Source of the DNA: Manduca sexta
Taxonomy: Eukaryota > Arthropoda > Insecta > Lepidoptera > Sphingidae
Reading direction: 5' to 3'
NCBI RefSeq assembly: GCF_014839805.1
Contig: NC_051138.1
Location: 16,210,020 to 16,274,019 of the forward strand
Length of the DNA stretch: 64,000 nucleotides
Numbering within the stretch: position 1 is the first letter of the stretch; the number at the start of each line of letters is the position of its first letter. The notes under the pieces were generated by a model, which did not search any database, was not told where the DNA came from, and saw only the letters and a list, made by a program, of their open reading frames with translations. This document shows, in pieces, positions 43,102 to 56,160 of this stretch. The position numbers and the translations under genes are program-made.

Positions 43102-43385
43102 CTTCACACACCCTCTAAAATTCCTAGTAGAAAATTTCGCAGATACGCAGGTTTCCTCACGATGTTTTCCTTCACCGTTAAAGCAAGCGATAATTCACAA
43201 AGAATACACACATATTTTTTAGAAAAGTCAGAGGTGTGTGCCCTTGGGATTTGAACCTTCGTCTCGAAGTGAAGTCTACCAACCCGCACTAGGCCAGCGT
43301 GGTGGACTAAGGCCTATTCCGTCTCAGTAGTAGAGGAGGCCCGTGCTCAGCAGTGGGACAGGATATAATACAGAACTGATATTAT
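43102..43385 (+). mobile_element. SINE1 with inverted 5' part (twin-priming-like)
   Basis: 43102-43258 is the SINE1 middle and B-box region in antisense. 43269-43385 is the SINE1 3' part in sense, ending acagaactgatatta. The two parts meet at the same internal position of the SINE (gtgaagtc), so together they make one element whose 5' part is flipped. Confidence 0.75.
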
Positions 43386-43387
43386 TA

Positions 43388-43505
43388 TTATTATAATAAT
43401 ATTATAATATCAGCCCTGTATAATATGCTGTCTCACTGCTGGGCATGGGCCTCCTCGACTACAGAGAGGAATTAGGCGATAGTCCCCCACGTTAACCTAG
43501 TGACC
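43388..43505 (-). mobile_element. SINE1 3' fragment, tail-to-tail with its neighbour
   Basis: ataatatcagccctgtataat, actgctgggcatgggcctcc, then decays at cacgttaacctagtg. The AT-rich tails of both elements face each other across 43376-43415. Confidence 0.7.
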
Positions 43506-43539
43506 TACTAATTTTCTTGTATTTCCTATAAATATGAAT

Positions 43540-43870
43540 GCTTATGTAAATGTTTGGATGCTTATTATAAGTAAACGCAGAAACCGCTAAACAGACTTAG
43601 ATGAGATTTGGCACACTGATAGATGGCGTGTTTTAAGCTTTTTTGTGTTTTTCTATATGTGCAAGCAAAGTGACTGCACTGTACCTGATGGTAATGAGTG
43701 GGGTCCAATAGAATGTCGACTGACGAGAGACGATTACCCCTAGACAGTCAACACAGCTATGCCGCCCTGTTGGAACTATTGGCTATTTATTTTTTAAAAT
43801 AGATGGCGCTATGGATCGTTTCTGCGGAAAGGCGGGACAAGCGGGCAAAGTCGCGTACAATATCTAGTTA
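43540..43870 (+). mobile_element. Helitron-like element with R4 fragment inside
   Basis: Starts atttcctataaatatgaatg, has aaaccgctaaacagacttag, atgagatttggcacactgatag and, after the R4 piece, aatagatggcgctatgg and gcgggcaaagtcgcg, ending CTAG before T at 43863-43866. The R4 fragment (43666-43783, +) interrupts the middle. Confidence 0.5.
43666..43783 (+). repeat. R4 fragment
   Basis: caaagtgactgcactgtac, ctgatggtaatgagtggggt, gaatgtcgactgacgagag, gccgccctgttggaac. The right half of R4 is missing. Confidence 0.7.
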
Positions 43871-44339
43871 TAGTATAATATTGTTTTCAAGGTAGATCTA
43901 TAACTCTCGGCAATAGCCCACAATGTGCGTTTACAAAATATAAACCAATTATTTGTATCAAATATGTGGAACATTCACAAACATTTGTGTCAGATGTGAG
44001 TGTGCGAGATCAAGGCTGTCGCAGGACACGACATTCAACTGTTGGACCTGCGAAATGTACCAACCGACATTCCGTGTTTTATATTTATACCAGCTGCGGC
44101 TTTCGACTACGCCCGCGTTATAGAACGTTTCCGGGATCTAAATCAGTAATTGGCACTCTGAGATATTATAATTTAACAATGGCAATCATTACAATTTAAA
44201 TAGTAGCACCAAATAGAATTTATACAAACAAAAACATTTATACGCAAATTAAACATCAATAAAGAAATACGTAATAAAAAAAACCAACACCAGAATTTAC
44301 GGTTTCAAACCCAAAACTTTAAGACGTCACCGATTTACA

Positions 44340-44580
44340 ATTTTGTGGTGTTAGGATATATTTTATATCCGCCTGGAGAGCGACCACCGTACACAAGGTG
44401 TTAAAACCCGCTAAAGTGGCCCACGTAAGTGTGTCGCGTTCCGGGATCAGCCTGTGAATATCCGCTCCAACAGGCCGGCATAGTTGTGTCGACTCAAGGG
44501 ATAATCACCTCTCAGCATTAATCGTCAATCGACATTTAATTGGACCCCACTCTACTTACCATCAGATGCAGTGGGATTAT
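44340..44580 (-). repeat. R4 repeat copy
   Basis: Reverse order: taggatatattttatatccg, accgtacacaaggtgttaaa, gtcgcgttccgggatcagc, ccaacaggccggcatag, accccactctacttaccatc. Near full length. Confidence 0.8.
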
Positions 44581-46080
44581 TTTATTGTGTCCGTATAAGA
44601 AAAAAAAACCAGTACCTACTCACTAAGAGATTGATATGATTACACAATTGCAATTAATTACTAAAACCAGTTCATAATCTGCTTCATTTGGCTTACATTA
44701 ACCTATATCTAGGCGTCGAGATGACATTTGTAAAGATCCCACGGTATTTATAAAAACCACAAGTTAACCTTGCTGCTGGGTACTTAAAGACTTGGCTTGA
44801 AGATAATCCGAAATTGGTAGAGTTTTGATAGTAGATAGAAAGTAGGGTGGAATAGAGAAGGGTAAATAGATTCTTGAATTATTTTTGGTGAAAAGGCCAA
44901 AACCTCTCATTAGACGATAGTCATACGTCGTCATACAGGCATTAGACAAGATTTTTGTAAGTACTGGTACAGCAAAATAATAATGTACAGTCAGCCTCAG
45001 AAGTGGTTGAATAAATTCAAATCTTCAAAATTCTCCTGAACATTGACTTGAACTGAAATATTTTTTTTTATCTAAAATAAAGTAAACCCTTTGAATTTTA
45101 TTATATTGAAGAAGAAACGATTATTGATGAGAATATATTTTTTATTTTTATGACTGGTTGCACATCAGATTTAAAGGTAAGTAGATGCATAGATATAATC
45201 AAGAGATGTTTCCTGTCGGCAATTGTATACCAGCCTACTTTTGTATGTTATCAAAGGTTAAATGCCACTTAAAATTAATAAAAAATCTGTCTAATGCAAA
45301 ATTTATTTATTCGCAGATATTTTATTTTTTCGGGTAAAATTATTGTCCTTGAATTTGAAGCAGGTCGTGGGAAAATATACTACGTGACAAGATCTGCAGT
45401 AGAATGAGTCATGAGGTCGCCAGTTTGATTTCCGCATCGGTAAAATTGTTATGATACTTGCATTAGACGGTTAAGGTGTTCGCATGGTAGTAAGAACCCT
45501 TATTTAAAACAATATGCAGAATTTTAATTAGCACTGCAAAAGTTACGCGGCAATGCTCAGTAATTGTATATAAGATCGTTCAAACTATGGTTCTCGCGTA
45601 GTTACAGAAGGCGTTAGTAATTTAGGGAACGTTGTAGCGGGAAAGAAACGCGGGTGAAGCCGCAAGAAACAACTAATTTCTCATAAATATCAGCCGTGAC
45701 TGTTCTAAAAATAAAATAATTTATCGTATGACTCAGTAACTAGATCAAATGATATTTAAATACCAAACTAATAACAAAATTTATTGAGGTAAGTTTCATT
45801 AAATGTCAATTTAAAACACTAATTTTTAGGGTCTTATGTTTCAGATTATAAATCAAGCGACAGCCTTGTTTTAAGATAAACAAGATATAAAAGCAATTAA
45901 AAAAATGAGTCATAAAAATACATCTTGGAAACTTCATTCGCTCAAATGTTACAATTAAATTAATTGATCCATTTTAATGAATAGACGAGCCGCTCGCCTG
46001 ATGTTAAAGAAGAGTTCCGTCTATCCATAATCATTAGCAACAGTACCCGAACTATAAACATAAAACAGTAACACAACACA
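44581..46080. other. Gene-free DNA
   Basis: AT-rich. A Helitron-like tail (acgcgggtgaagccgc) is visible at about 45630-45675. No exon. Confidence 0.4.
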
Positions 46081-46259
46081 GGGGCCTTATTCTCTATCCC
46101 GCACGTTATTTTGACAGTGTGTAACAAGCACGTAACACAACACATCATGTTTAGGACTATAGAAATTTGGCTTACAGAATACCATTCCACGCACATTTCT
46201 CGAAGATAACATGACACGGCCGCGTTACGCGTTTACACTATCATACAGAATAAGGGCCC
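46081..46259. mobile_element. MITE, TIR ggggccttattctctat (copy 2)
   Basis: Left ggggccttattctctat, right atacagaataagggccc. The interior blocks gcacgttattttga, caagcacgtaac and accattccacgc match the reverse of the copy at 8064-8240. Confidence 0.7.
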
Positions 46260-46373
46260 TGCACTCACTCTTTAGATGTCAAGGCTCACAATTCTCACAC
46301 TGGATGGATTTTTTATATCGGAACTGGTGGCGAAGGGCTCAAATAACCCGATTCCACCTTCCCTTTCTTAATA

Positions 46374-46713
46374 ATAATAATATCAGCCCTGTATTATATA
46401 CTTGCCCACTGCTGAGCACGGGCCTCCTCTACTACTGAGAGGGATTAGGCCTTAGTCCACCACGCTGGCCTAGTGCGGATTGGTAGACTTCACACACCTT
46501 CGAAATTTCTATAGAGAACTTCTCAGATGTGCAGGTTTCCTCACGATGTTTTCCTTCACCGTTAAAGCGAACGATAAATTCACAAAGAATACACACATGG
46601 TTTTAGAAAAGTCAGAGGTGTGTGTCCTTGGGATTTGAACCTGCGGACATTCGTCTTGGCAGTCCGTTCCACACCCAACTAGGCTATTCACCGCTTTCAC
46701 TAGGCTATCGCTG
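46374..46713 (-). mobile_element. SINE1, full length, with duplicated head and target-site duplication
   Basis: Antisense SINE1. The tRNA-like head is followed by a second, variant head piece (actaggctatcgctgctt). The 11-bp duplication ctttcttaata occurs at 46363-46373 and 46714-46724. Confidence 0.85.
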
Positions 46714-46837
46714 CTTTCTTAATAGATGTAAAATCTAATTATCATTAGAACTAATTCCAGACTGCATTATTCGTACTTATAAATTGTGCCGATTTCCCTC
46801 TCGGGAAAATTCACACTTCGCCACTACCGGAACGACA

Positions 46838-47010
46838 AAGCGACTCCATTGTACCTGATGGTAAGTGGTGTAGTGAACATACAGAGTTAAGATAGAGGAA
46901 ACATGATCCCTCGTCAGTCGGCACAAGTATACCTACTGGCAAGTTTAACACCGGGTATACACAAGCTGATCCCGGAACGCAAAACATAGGTCACTAAGGT
47001 GTGTTTTACA
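46838..47010 (+). repeat. R4 copy, divergent
   Basis: gtacctgatggtaagtggtg, atccctcgtcagtcggcac, ggtatacacaagctgatccc, ggaacgcaaaacataggtcac. Many substitutions; the right end is lost. Confidence 0.6.
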
Positions 47011-49892
47011 CTGTACAGCAAAGAATTTCTTTATCAGGTGTATACCTTATCGAAATCTACGGCCTTGCTCTGCATTACGTAACACAATGGTCTTAGAATA
47101 GTTTTTTTTTTGCATAAGCACGTGCGTTCATTCATTCTGCTTCATATTATGAGCGCGTTGTTCGCTTTCGCCGTTGGGTAATGGAACGTGTTGGAAATAT
47201 TTAGAAAAACTTTATGTCATAATCAGGAGACAATTGTTCAGTGTCTATGTAGCTGGTTGTTGATGCTTAGGGATTGGTTCTCGTGCTAATATTTCTGTAA
47301 GATCTAACAGAGACGAAGGGTCCATATAAATCGATTCTTAATGGCTTCCTATTCAAATATAATTTTTAGAAAGATCTGCAGACTGCATTTATGCATGTTA
47401 TTAATATTTATATGTTGTGTCGGGTTCCTTTTGGAAAATTTCACATTTTGCCACTGAGGTTTAGATTTGTTACAGGCCCTGATGGACGCCCATAATACAA
47501 AATTGTATTTTGGTGTACTATCACTATTACGTGTAATATTTATGAGTAACTATTTTACCTAATTCGTTTTTACATTTATAGATTATTATTCGCCGCTCTA
47601 CTAATTCCAAGCTTATCAAATTACATTAAAAACACAAACGTGTTAACATATAAATATTTGATAAAATATATATATTTCATGATAATATGATATAATGAAT
47701 TGTGTAGATACTATTAAAGCTGTCTAAGTTTAAGTACTAGCAATTATATCATTAAGGTTCCCCCACTATCCTCTAAATTAGGATCCTCAATCAGCAAACG
47801 TCCTTCAAAGTACAATACAGTACTGTATTAGACAGTATCTAGCAAACGTGAAACCTGTCACGTAGTCCTCCGTGATAATATCGACCTAACACAAACCAGA
47901 TCTCGGAGAAGTTTCTCATATTCCTCTCTCGTTCCTTGCGTCTGTCTCTCTAACCTTTCCTTTTCAGGGCCTTATGAACAGCCCCCTTAGTTATCGAAAA
48001 AAAACATACAAACTGGATTAGGCAACATTCATGCCTCCTACTTACCTTCTACAATAAAACTGTTGTTGAATCTCTTGCAAAAAATCCAGACAAACTCAGA
48101 TAGAAGGGATACATAACCTTCAATAGAAAATGTTACAAATCACACCAAAGTAAACGGCACAGACGGACATATGTAACCGGAGACACTAATAGCGTATGTC
48201 ACGGCCACTGCCGACATCATTAGAGCAACCAGCGACTGTAAAAACCGATATAACGATCCAATTTGTGCTAATGACGAATTGACACGTTCAAATATTAACG
48301 TTATTGTGTGACGAATTTAGGGCTTGCACAAATGTTAGATGTTATGTAATTTAGCACTTATTTTCTATGGCAAAAGGCCGGCGAATGAAGTTGATATTTA
48401 AGATACTATCAATGATTGAATGATGGATGTTTTACCAATGTATAATATAGATAGTAACATGATTTTGGTTTAAGCAAACTGTAAGCTGTATATCGCTTTA
48501 ATTTTCTGTGACACAGAGGTCGATTCCCGTTCATGCCACAGAAGAAACATATAGAATAATTATAGTTGTATCACATTATAATAGAGTCACGCTATATTTC
48601 GTGTATTTTTCTATTTATTTGCTCAATGTTACTAAACTGCATGACAAATTTTGATGTGGTTTATACCATTTTTTAATACATTTCTTAACGAAAGCTTTCA
48701 CTTTAATTTTTTTTACCATTTCCTACATTTATTATTAAATTCAACACATTATACAAGCAGGAATTCATCGGTTTTAAACCATTCCAAGCGATTACAATTG
48801 CCTTTTACGACGCCTTTATTTTTTAGTGTCGTCTTTATAATATTCTTATATAAAATTACAAAACGTGGCGCCTACATCGCTAATTTATCGCGCCATAAAT
48901 GCTCTTAGGTCGTTGACCCTACCTGCCATGTATTCGAACCATATTCTACTCTGAAAATACACCATGTCAAGTGAAATATGTACACAACACATTTATAAGG
49001 TCGTTTTGAAAATAATATTTATCATTATACATTTATTAACTAATATTTATAATAGCCCATTCGAAGTAAATATAATGTTTTTTAGGTTTGTTTCAAAGCT
49101 TTTTAACGTGTACTGAATACTATATGAACGCTAATACAGCGATGTCTTAAGAATCTGGTGTTCCACAAATTTTACTGTATCACTCGTCATATTCGTCTGT
49201 ACAATTATCAAAAATATCATATAAAAAAATTAAAATACGGTATAATTATTTAGTATAGCAACACCGACGCAACAAGAGTTGCGAATGTACGCGCAATGCC
49301 GCTTCGACACAGCCTGTTCATTAATTTCATATTAATTTTAGTTGACTTGCCACTTGGCGCAACAACGGCAAAATGTCATATTAAATGAAGATGCATGCTC
49401 TAATATTTCTATATTAGAATAAAAGTTAACGTTAAAAAGGTAGATGTCATTTTACGAATAGGTCTTGTATTTGTAATAGTAGGTATTTAAATCTATGGTG
49501 AAAACATTATAAATTCAATTGCTCGAAATTCAGATATTTAAAAAAAAATATATTAGTTTACGTTCACTGTTCCCACTACTAACAATTCTTGAAATCACAA
49601 TTTACAAAGCTTGTATTATTATTATAAGTGAATATAAATGTATGTATTAATATTATATAATACTTAATACACGTACATATGAATAGTTAAATCAATTTTG
49701 TATTATTAAAGCGGGTCGTTAGTCATGTTGCAGTTTTTGTACTCGTCTGTGCCAACTTTATATCAATATGGAAGTCTTTTACGAGGTAATAAGTTACTCG
49801 TAAATGCTAAATCGTAGGCCTACATTCTACGATAATACAGTTTGTACAAACGATGAAAGTCGCCTGTTATTTCGGCGAATTGATTTTTTATT
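47011..49892. other. 2.9-kb gene-free AT-rich stretch
   Basis: No exon can be supported. A strong-looking donor on the - strand (gtagaag|gtaagtagg, near 48040-48055) has no open frame with a start codon before it. I see no repeats of the families above. Confidence 0.45.
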
Positions 49893-49894
49893 AA

Positions 49895-50068
49895 ACTAGA
49901 ATTTGCCTGCAACTCCGCCCGCGAGTACAAGTTATTCTGGGATAAAAATTGGTCTGTAGCACTCGGGAATAATATAGCTTTATTTTAATGAAAATATTTC
50001 AAAATCGGTTTAGCAGTTCCTGAGATTCGCGCGTTTAAACAAACAAACTCTTTTGTTTTATAATTAAT
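49895..50068 (-). mobile_element. Helitron-like element
   Basis: CTAG at 49895-49898 forms the 3' end on the - strand, preceded by a cgcgggcgga-type region. The body has gaactgctaaaccgattttg and ttttatcccag, the standard layout in reverse. Confidence 0.5.
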
Positions 50069-51352
50069 ATATATGTCAAAAAATTACTATATACGGAACT
50101 AACTCAATTCTCTGGAGTTCCAGATATAATACCTATTCCCTAACTCTAGACCAGCAAGTTCAGATCCAGTTTCATTAGGAGTACTTCCCCAATAATGACG
50201 CAGTAATGTAAAGAGCCAAAACCTCAAACTAGCAGAATGAGACCTTATAAGTTAATGACTGATCTACTGTATGACTACAAATTATCGCTTTAAGATAATT
50301 TTAGATGTTATCCATATTCATAAGGATGCTTGACTATTAAAGCAAATTGACGATAACTACATAAAAAATTCCATACTTAACATTTTATATTTTAATGATA
50401 TTGGTAGTTTCAATATTATCTTCAAATGAATTATTCCTTCAAGTTAGTCCATTTATGGACCACCTAATAGCAGTTAGATATTATTGTTAAACCCGTGTCA
50501 TTGAGTCAATAAACAAAGAGCGTTGTACACTACAATTCACCAGCTATATTTCAATCCTATTATGTAGTACAAACTATGGTGTACAACTCAGGACAATCCC
50601 TTCTTTTCTAATTGAAAACAAGTGCAAAATATCGTAAACCAAACCTTATGGGTTTCAAAATCCAAGTTGTCAAGTAATATAGTATAAATAGTGATTGTGT
50701 TGTTATTATTATTATTTTGTATTTTTTTATCTTGAGATTTAGAATTAAAATCTAAATTAATTACTGTAACAAGTTTGCAAAGGATACGCGGTAAAAGTTC
50801 TAAACTTAGTGCGCATCCTAACCTAAATAAATAATAAGGTTATAAAAACATATAAAAAACCTCAACATTTGGCACAATAGAGGCAGCCCTAAGTATGTCG
50901 CATAAAGTTTTGCAAGGCACAGAACATTATACCTTTCTAAACGGCTAAAAACTAAATGATTTAATATCGTTAATAGCACACGTTGAAAAACTTAATTTGT
51001 ACAGTTATAACGGTAAGTATTATGTGAGAAGAAGCATTATGGTGCGAATAAAATTTGGTACAATTACACCACTATATCGACAGAGCGCCAGCCATCCTGG
51101 TCTTGGTCGGCCGCATCCGAACTATTGACATAATCATGATAGTACAATCGCCACGCTATGATTGTCCGGAATAACAACGAATTAGTACCTAATAGATATA
51201 AAACAAAGAAGAAGATCATATAAGACATAGAGTGACGATAAAGTAAAAATGGCCGGCAAAATATGTCGTCAAGGATAGAGAAATATGGAAGGTATTGATG
51301 GAGGCTTCTACCGCTTCTAAAGCGGAACTTACACAATATTAAATTTAAATAT

Positions 51353-51460
51353 ATAATAATAATAATATCAGCCCTGTATTATATACTGTCCCACTGCTGC
51401 ACAGGCCTCCTCTACTACTGAGAGGGATTAGGCCTTAGTCCACCACGCTGGCCTAGTGCG
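51353..51460 (-). mobile_element. 5'-truncated SINE1
   Basis: ataatatcagccctgtatta, ctactactgagagggattagg, ccaccacgctggcctagtgcg, then stops. Only the 3' third is present. Confidence 0.8.
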
Positions 51461-52021
51461 GAATATTTTAATACCTTAGTAAAACTTAGCCAAACGAGCA
51501 AGCGGTCCACCTGATGATAAACAGCATCCATCGCCCTCTATCAGGAGTCTACCAGGAGATGAGCACTCTTTTTAAACCTCGTTTAAAGAAGGACGTCAAA
51601 AAGCTTGAGGAACACCGATACAGGGACTTCGTTAATTGCTTATTATTCTTCTCCTAATAATAATAAATGCGATTTATGAAGTTATTTGGTCATCGAAGTG
51701 AACGCAAAAACAGCTTGTTTCGATGACATTTCTCATATAGATTGACCAAGATACCGTTTAACACACAATTTTTATCGTAGCCATAATGTTACTTGTATTC
51801 CGGGACCTCTACGAATACAGAGCCGCCATGAAAACCTAGTTGGCAATAAGAAGCACCTTGCGCCAGTTCTGACAACTAACGCCTAGGGCGAGGCACACGC
51901 TTCAAGATCGTGCGCCAGCGTGCATATTTAGAGCTCATTAATTGCGCGATAGTTATTCTATACATGTAGACTGGAAGCATCTGTCTGTATGTCACAAGTT
52001 GAGAAGTTCTACACACACGCC

Positions 52022-52170
52022 TTTTATACCCTAAAGGAGTGGGCAGTGGCGCGAATAATGCACCCTCTTTCCACCATGTGTACTCCGTCTCATGATTTTC
52101 CTGTTTATATTTGTACGCGGCTGCCGCGGCTAAACATGATGTCCCTATTCCAAATATGTAACATCTCGCA
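52022..52170 (-). mobile_element. SINE2 fragment
   Basis: taccctaaaggagtgggcag, aataatgcaccctctttcca, ccatgtgtactccgtctcatg: the antisense SINE2 3' half. Confidence 0.55.
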
Positions 52171-55100
52171 TGTCTGTGTATGTATACTCATGTTTTCTTA
52201 CAAATAAAATATCTTATCTTATGTGATAGGGGAAGGAGGAGAAGAGAGTGAAGGAAAGAGAACTTTAAGTTACAAAGACAAATGTCTGATCTAGCGACAT
52301 AAGATATTGACTCATAACGTCCATTTCATCAGTTACAATGTGTCGTACATTAACATCATGAACACGACTTTAGCTTTATTTAAACCACGCAAAGCCGCGG
52401 GTATAATTAGTCAATAAATGAATGTGACTCGGACGGTGTAACATTTAAATAGATCATTAATTTCACAAGTTTCTGCCAGTGTAGTGTTAAAATTTCGTGT
52501 CCCGGTTTTCCAATGTATTAAATATAACCGGATTACTATGAAGGCGTGAACTGAGATTTAATATAAGCTAACGTAGCCGTGTCGAGTTTGGAAAAGGGGT
52601 TTTTTAGGGAACTCTTCTCTAGACAATGTTTGAAATTATCCAATTGTAAGAAATGAGAAAATCTAAATATTGGATATCACTATTTGATTTTTACTATAGC
52701 ACTTGCTATTACGCGAGCAAATTTTATATTCAATTCAAATATAGAATTTAAAGGACATCTATGAGTGTACAAAAAATAAAAAATATATATTTAAACCGAA
52801 TTATGTCATTAAAAACTCTACCCTTGAAGCTTTTCTCAGCGCCAATTCAGAGGGCGGATCGGTATGCCAAAGATAAGGTGGTAAATACGAGTGTTTGGCA
52901 ACCATTACCGATTGCGTCAGGAGTCAATACATTGCACACTTGCGTCATTAATAATTGAGAATCGTAAAACGGAGACATTGAACGAAATTATTTCGAACTA
53001 GTTGAGTGTTGCTAAATAACTCTGAATTCTGATATCAAAAGATTCCAGTTTGTTGGTCAAGCGTATACCCCTTTCGTATCCAATTTAATTTCTATTGGTG
53101 TAAAACTTACCTCGCCATTTGCAATAAAACATTTACATAGCTCTCGAGTTTAATACCCTCTAAAAAGCAAAAAAAATTATAATATTTGTCGTTTATTTTA
53201 TTTTAAGTACCTAATAATATTTTGACCCGAGCGTCGGGAGATCTCTAGAATTCCAAGAAACGTGGAAATAATATTCTGAATTTGTTCTCTTGAATCCATT
53301 TATTTACAAACTGACATTTCAGTATAAAACAAAATATCGTCTAAAGAAAAACCTACCAGCCAGTAATACTACAACATCGTTAAAGTTTTTCATCTCCTCG
53401 GTCCGAGATTGGGAAAAAAACAAAAGAAAACAAATTTTAGTTTTTATAGCCTCTTAAATTTATTACCAACTTTATCCATATTATTTTTTTTATATTTCGA
53501 ACTTTTTCAATAAATACATTATACGTTATACTACGTTAAAATATTCAGAGCAGGTTGGCGCCGTGACCTCAAAATTACTAGAGCAGAGATCACAAAGCAA
53601 TAAAACATGTTATGACGACGCAAGTGTAATTCATAGCGTTTATACTTAATGAAGATATGCTTAGAGTTAATTTATAGCAGATGTTTTGGAACGGCTTTAA
53701 AAATTACTTCTGTTTCTTTTACCAAGTTGTCTTAATCTCGGCCTTTCTAGGTTAGCATTATCGTAATCAAAAATCCTTCTTCCCTATGAGGGTATATTGA
53801 GTTATGAATCTTAACATTACATTCCCAATAAACCAACAAATAACAAAAAATTCTTCCGACATTGTTCTTGAATCAATTATTAAATTGTTTCCAGGATAAA
53901 AATCTACAACTCTGTTTCTTTGGATTTCTGTAATAACTTATTCATCGTTCTTCTAGCCATCCCGGCTTCAGTCACAATGAACACAGATGTTAATCTTTCG
54001 CAAGGACCTGCGGTATGCGTGTCGCAAGCGGGCCCCGGTGGCGCGCCGAGTGCCGCCTCAAGGAAACACCAAACGACAAACAAATCGCTCTAATCAAATG
54101 ACAATTTGTATTTGTTGGGACTTGGGAACTTTCGACACCATCATTTTTGTTACTCATTTATAAATGATTATATTATTTATATATTTCGTAATTTCAGTAA
54201 TTATCCCGTTGTTCTTTAAAGAGGAACAGAGCTCGCATTCTGCGGTCTGATAGCAAAAAAATATGAAGCATTGGACTATATTACATACCCGAATGAACTC
54301 AAGTACATGAAATATTTATCACAAAGTACATGAAATCTTATTTTTTATACCTTTAGGCACAAAGACGAGCAAGCTTAAATGAATCCAAAAACAATGTTTA
54401 ACAAAATAAACTTTCGTCAGCAGTAAGATTTCAACACAACATGATGCAATAGATTCTAAATAATATAGATCAGTCCGGAATCCGTGATTAGCATGCTTTC
54501 TCCCGATACATTACCATGCGCGACGGCACTTAGAAAGCAACTGGCGATTTTCACTAGCAATACATCAACTGATATAGATCAGGCATTAGAGATTTTTACG
54601 TTTTTTATTGCGGGCAATTAATGGTATAGGGCTCTTTGAAACATAATACAAACATCAACAATATTATGATGATATTGCAATTTATTTTTAAATAAAGAAT
54701 TCAATAGAAGATATTTCATCAAAATCCTTTAAAAATAGTTGTATTTTAGCAATAAACAAACCAATTTAAACAGGAGAGGTTTTTTTTGAACGGTTTTTCT
54801 CAGTCCATACAGAAAAATGAACACTAAATCTTAAGATTTAAAGTTTAAACTGTATGCAAGCTTAATTGCTTTAAATTATCAACAACGTTAACGACGAAGG
54901 AACACTTGAAAAAAATAATTAATCTTCGTTTACCTCCTAATGATTGCGGAAATATAAACTCAAATTGACTTTATGAATTCTTAAAACAATTTAGATGTAT
55001 CTGTTACTCATTAAGGCATTAACATACAATGATATCGCGGTCGGTATCTGGACTCTTAATACATTTAAACTACTTCCTAAGCCACTGACTGCATGTTTGA

Positions 55101-55959
55101 AAAAGAACAACATTTTTATGGATGGGTAACAGGAGGCAAAGAACAAGGCAAGGTTTTTTATTCATGAGCCTACGTTTGTTAGCCTGGCTAGCGCCGGCTT
55201 TTACAAAATATCGGACTTTTGGATGAGCGCTTTAGACGCTCGGGACCCTTGAAAGTTAAGGATCATTCTGAGGGTAACCCACTAAAGGATTTCGAACCTC
55301 GGCTCATGAGTCACTGAGAGGATGAGACATTATGGATGCGTAGTCGTAGCGATCTAACAATCTAACCATTAACGTATTCGTTGGCACGCGGGAAAGAACA
55401 TGAACCATACTATAATGGTCACTATTGGAAGAAATTTCGATATATGTAAGTCTTTACAAAGGAGTGGACTATGACGCAGTGGATGAGCCAGTTGTGAAGC
55501 GAAAACCTTATTCCCTGCACTGATATTTCGTAAGTCTTAATATAATATTTATTAATAATAAATAATACATATTACAAATGCACAATCTATCACAGAGGTA
55601 TATTAATAAGGTATATTTTTACCCAACGGAATTCACACTTATAATAGTAGTAGCGTTTAATAATACTACAAAAATATCACAATTTGGAAAATTATGTACA
55701 TAACCCAACCGAAGCCGCGAGTAAAAGTGTTTCACAACAATATCTGTGGGAAGTCGTCGCAGCCGCGTCTCTCAGATCGCGTATCGAACGCTATTAACAC
55801 TTGGCCAACTGAATATGGATTTCGTAAAAGCCTTTGTTTTTCAACCACCGAATAAGATGAGCAAGAGAGCGATGGTGAATGCAGCATTCACTACTACTTA
55901 TAAACACCATCTAGAATTACAATAACGGAGGCAATATACCGCTCTCTCCCTAACGCATT
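52171..55959. other. 3.8-kb gene-free stretch
   Basis: Contains a Helitron-like tail (cgcaaagccgcgggtataattag before T, ending 52411), a GC-rich islet at 53985-54065, and a possible tRNA-like segment (gatttcgaacctcg) near 55288-55300. No exon can be supported. Confidence 0.4.
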
Positions 55960-56160
55960 TGTTGATGGTAGTATATTTTATGTTCGCCCGGATAGCGGCC
56001 ACCGTACACAGGGTTTTAACCCCGTTTTAACCCGCCATAGTCGCCCATGTAAGTGTCGCGTTCCGGGATCAACCTATTTATATCATCGGCATGATTATGT
56101 CGACTGTCGAGGGGTAATCATCTGTCGCCAGTCGACATTCTATTGGAAACCACTTCACTT
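55960..56160 (-). repeat. R4 copy
   Basis: Reverse order: atggtagtatattttatg, ccggatagcggccaccgtac, tcgcgttccgggatcaac, gactgtcgaggggtaatcatc, cgacattctattgg. Confidence 0.75.

Noticed and set aside
51064..51336. 90-codon - strand frame, hydrophobic with a DAADQDQDGW tail
   Set aside because: Not recognised; no splice or promoter context; may be a transposon scrap.
53355..53393. Signal-peptide-like start plus donor on the - strand (MKNFNDVVVLLAG then gtaggt)
   Set aside because: It would end in phase 1, whereas gene D needs phase 0, and no matching downstream exon was found.
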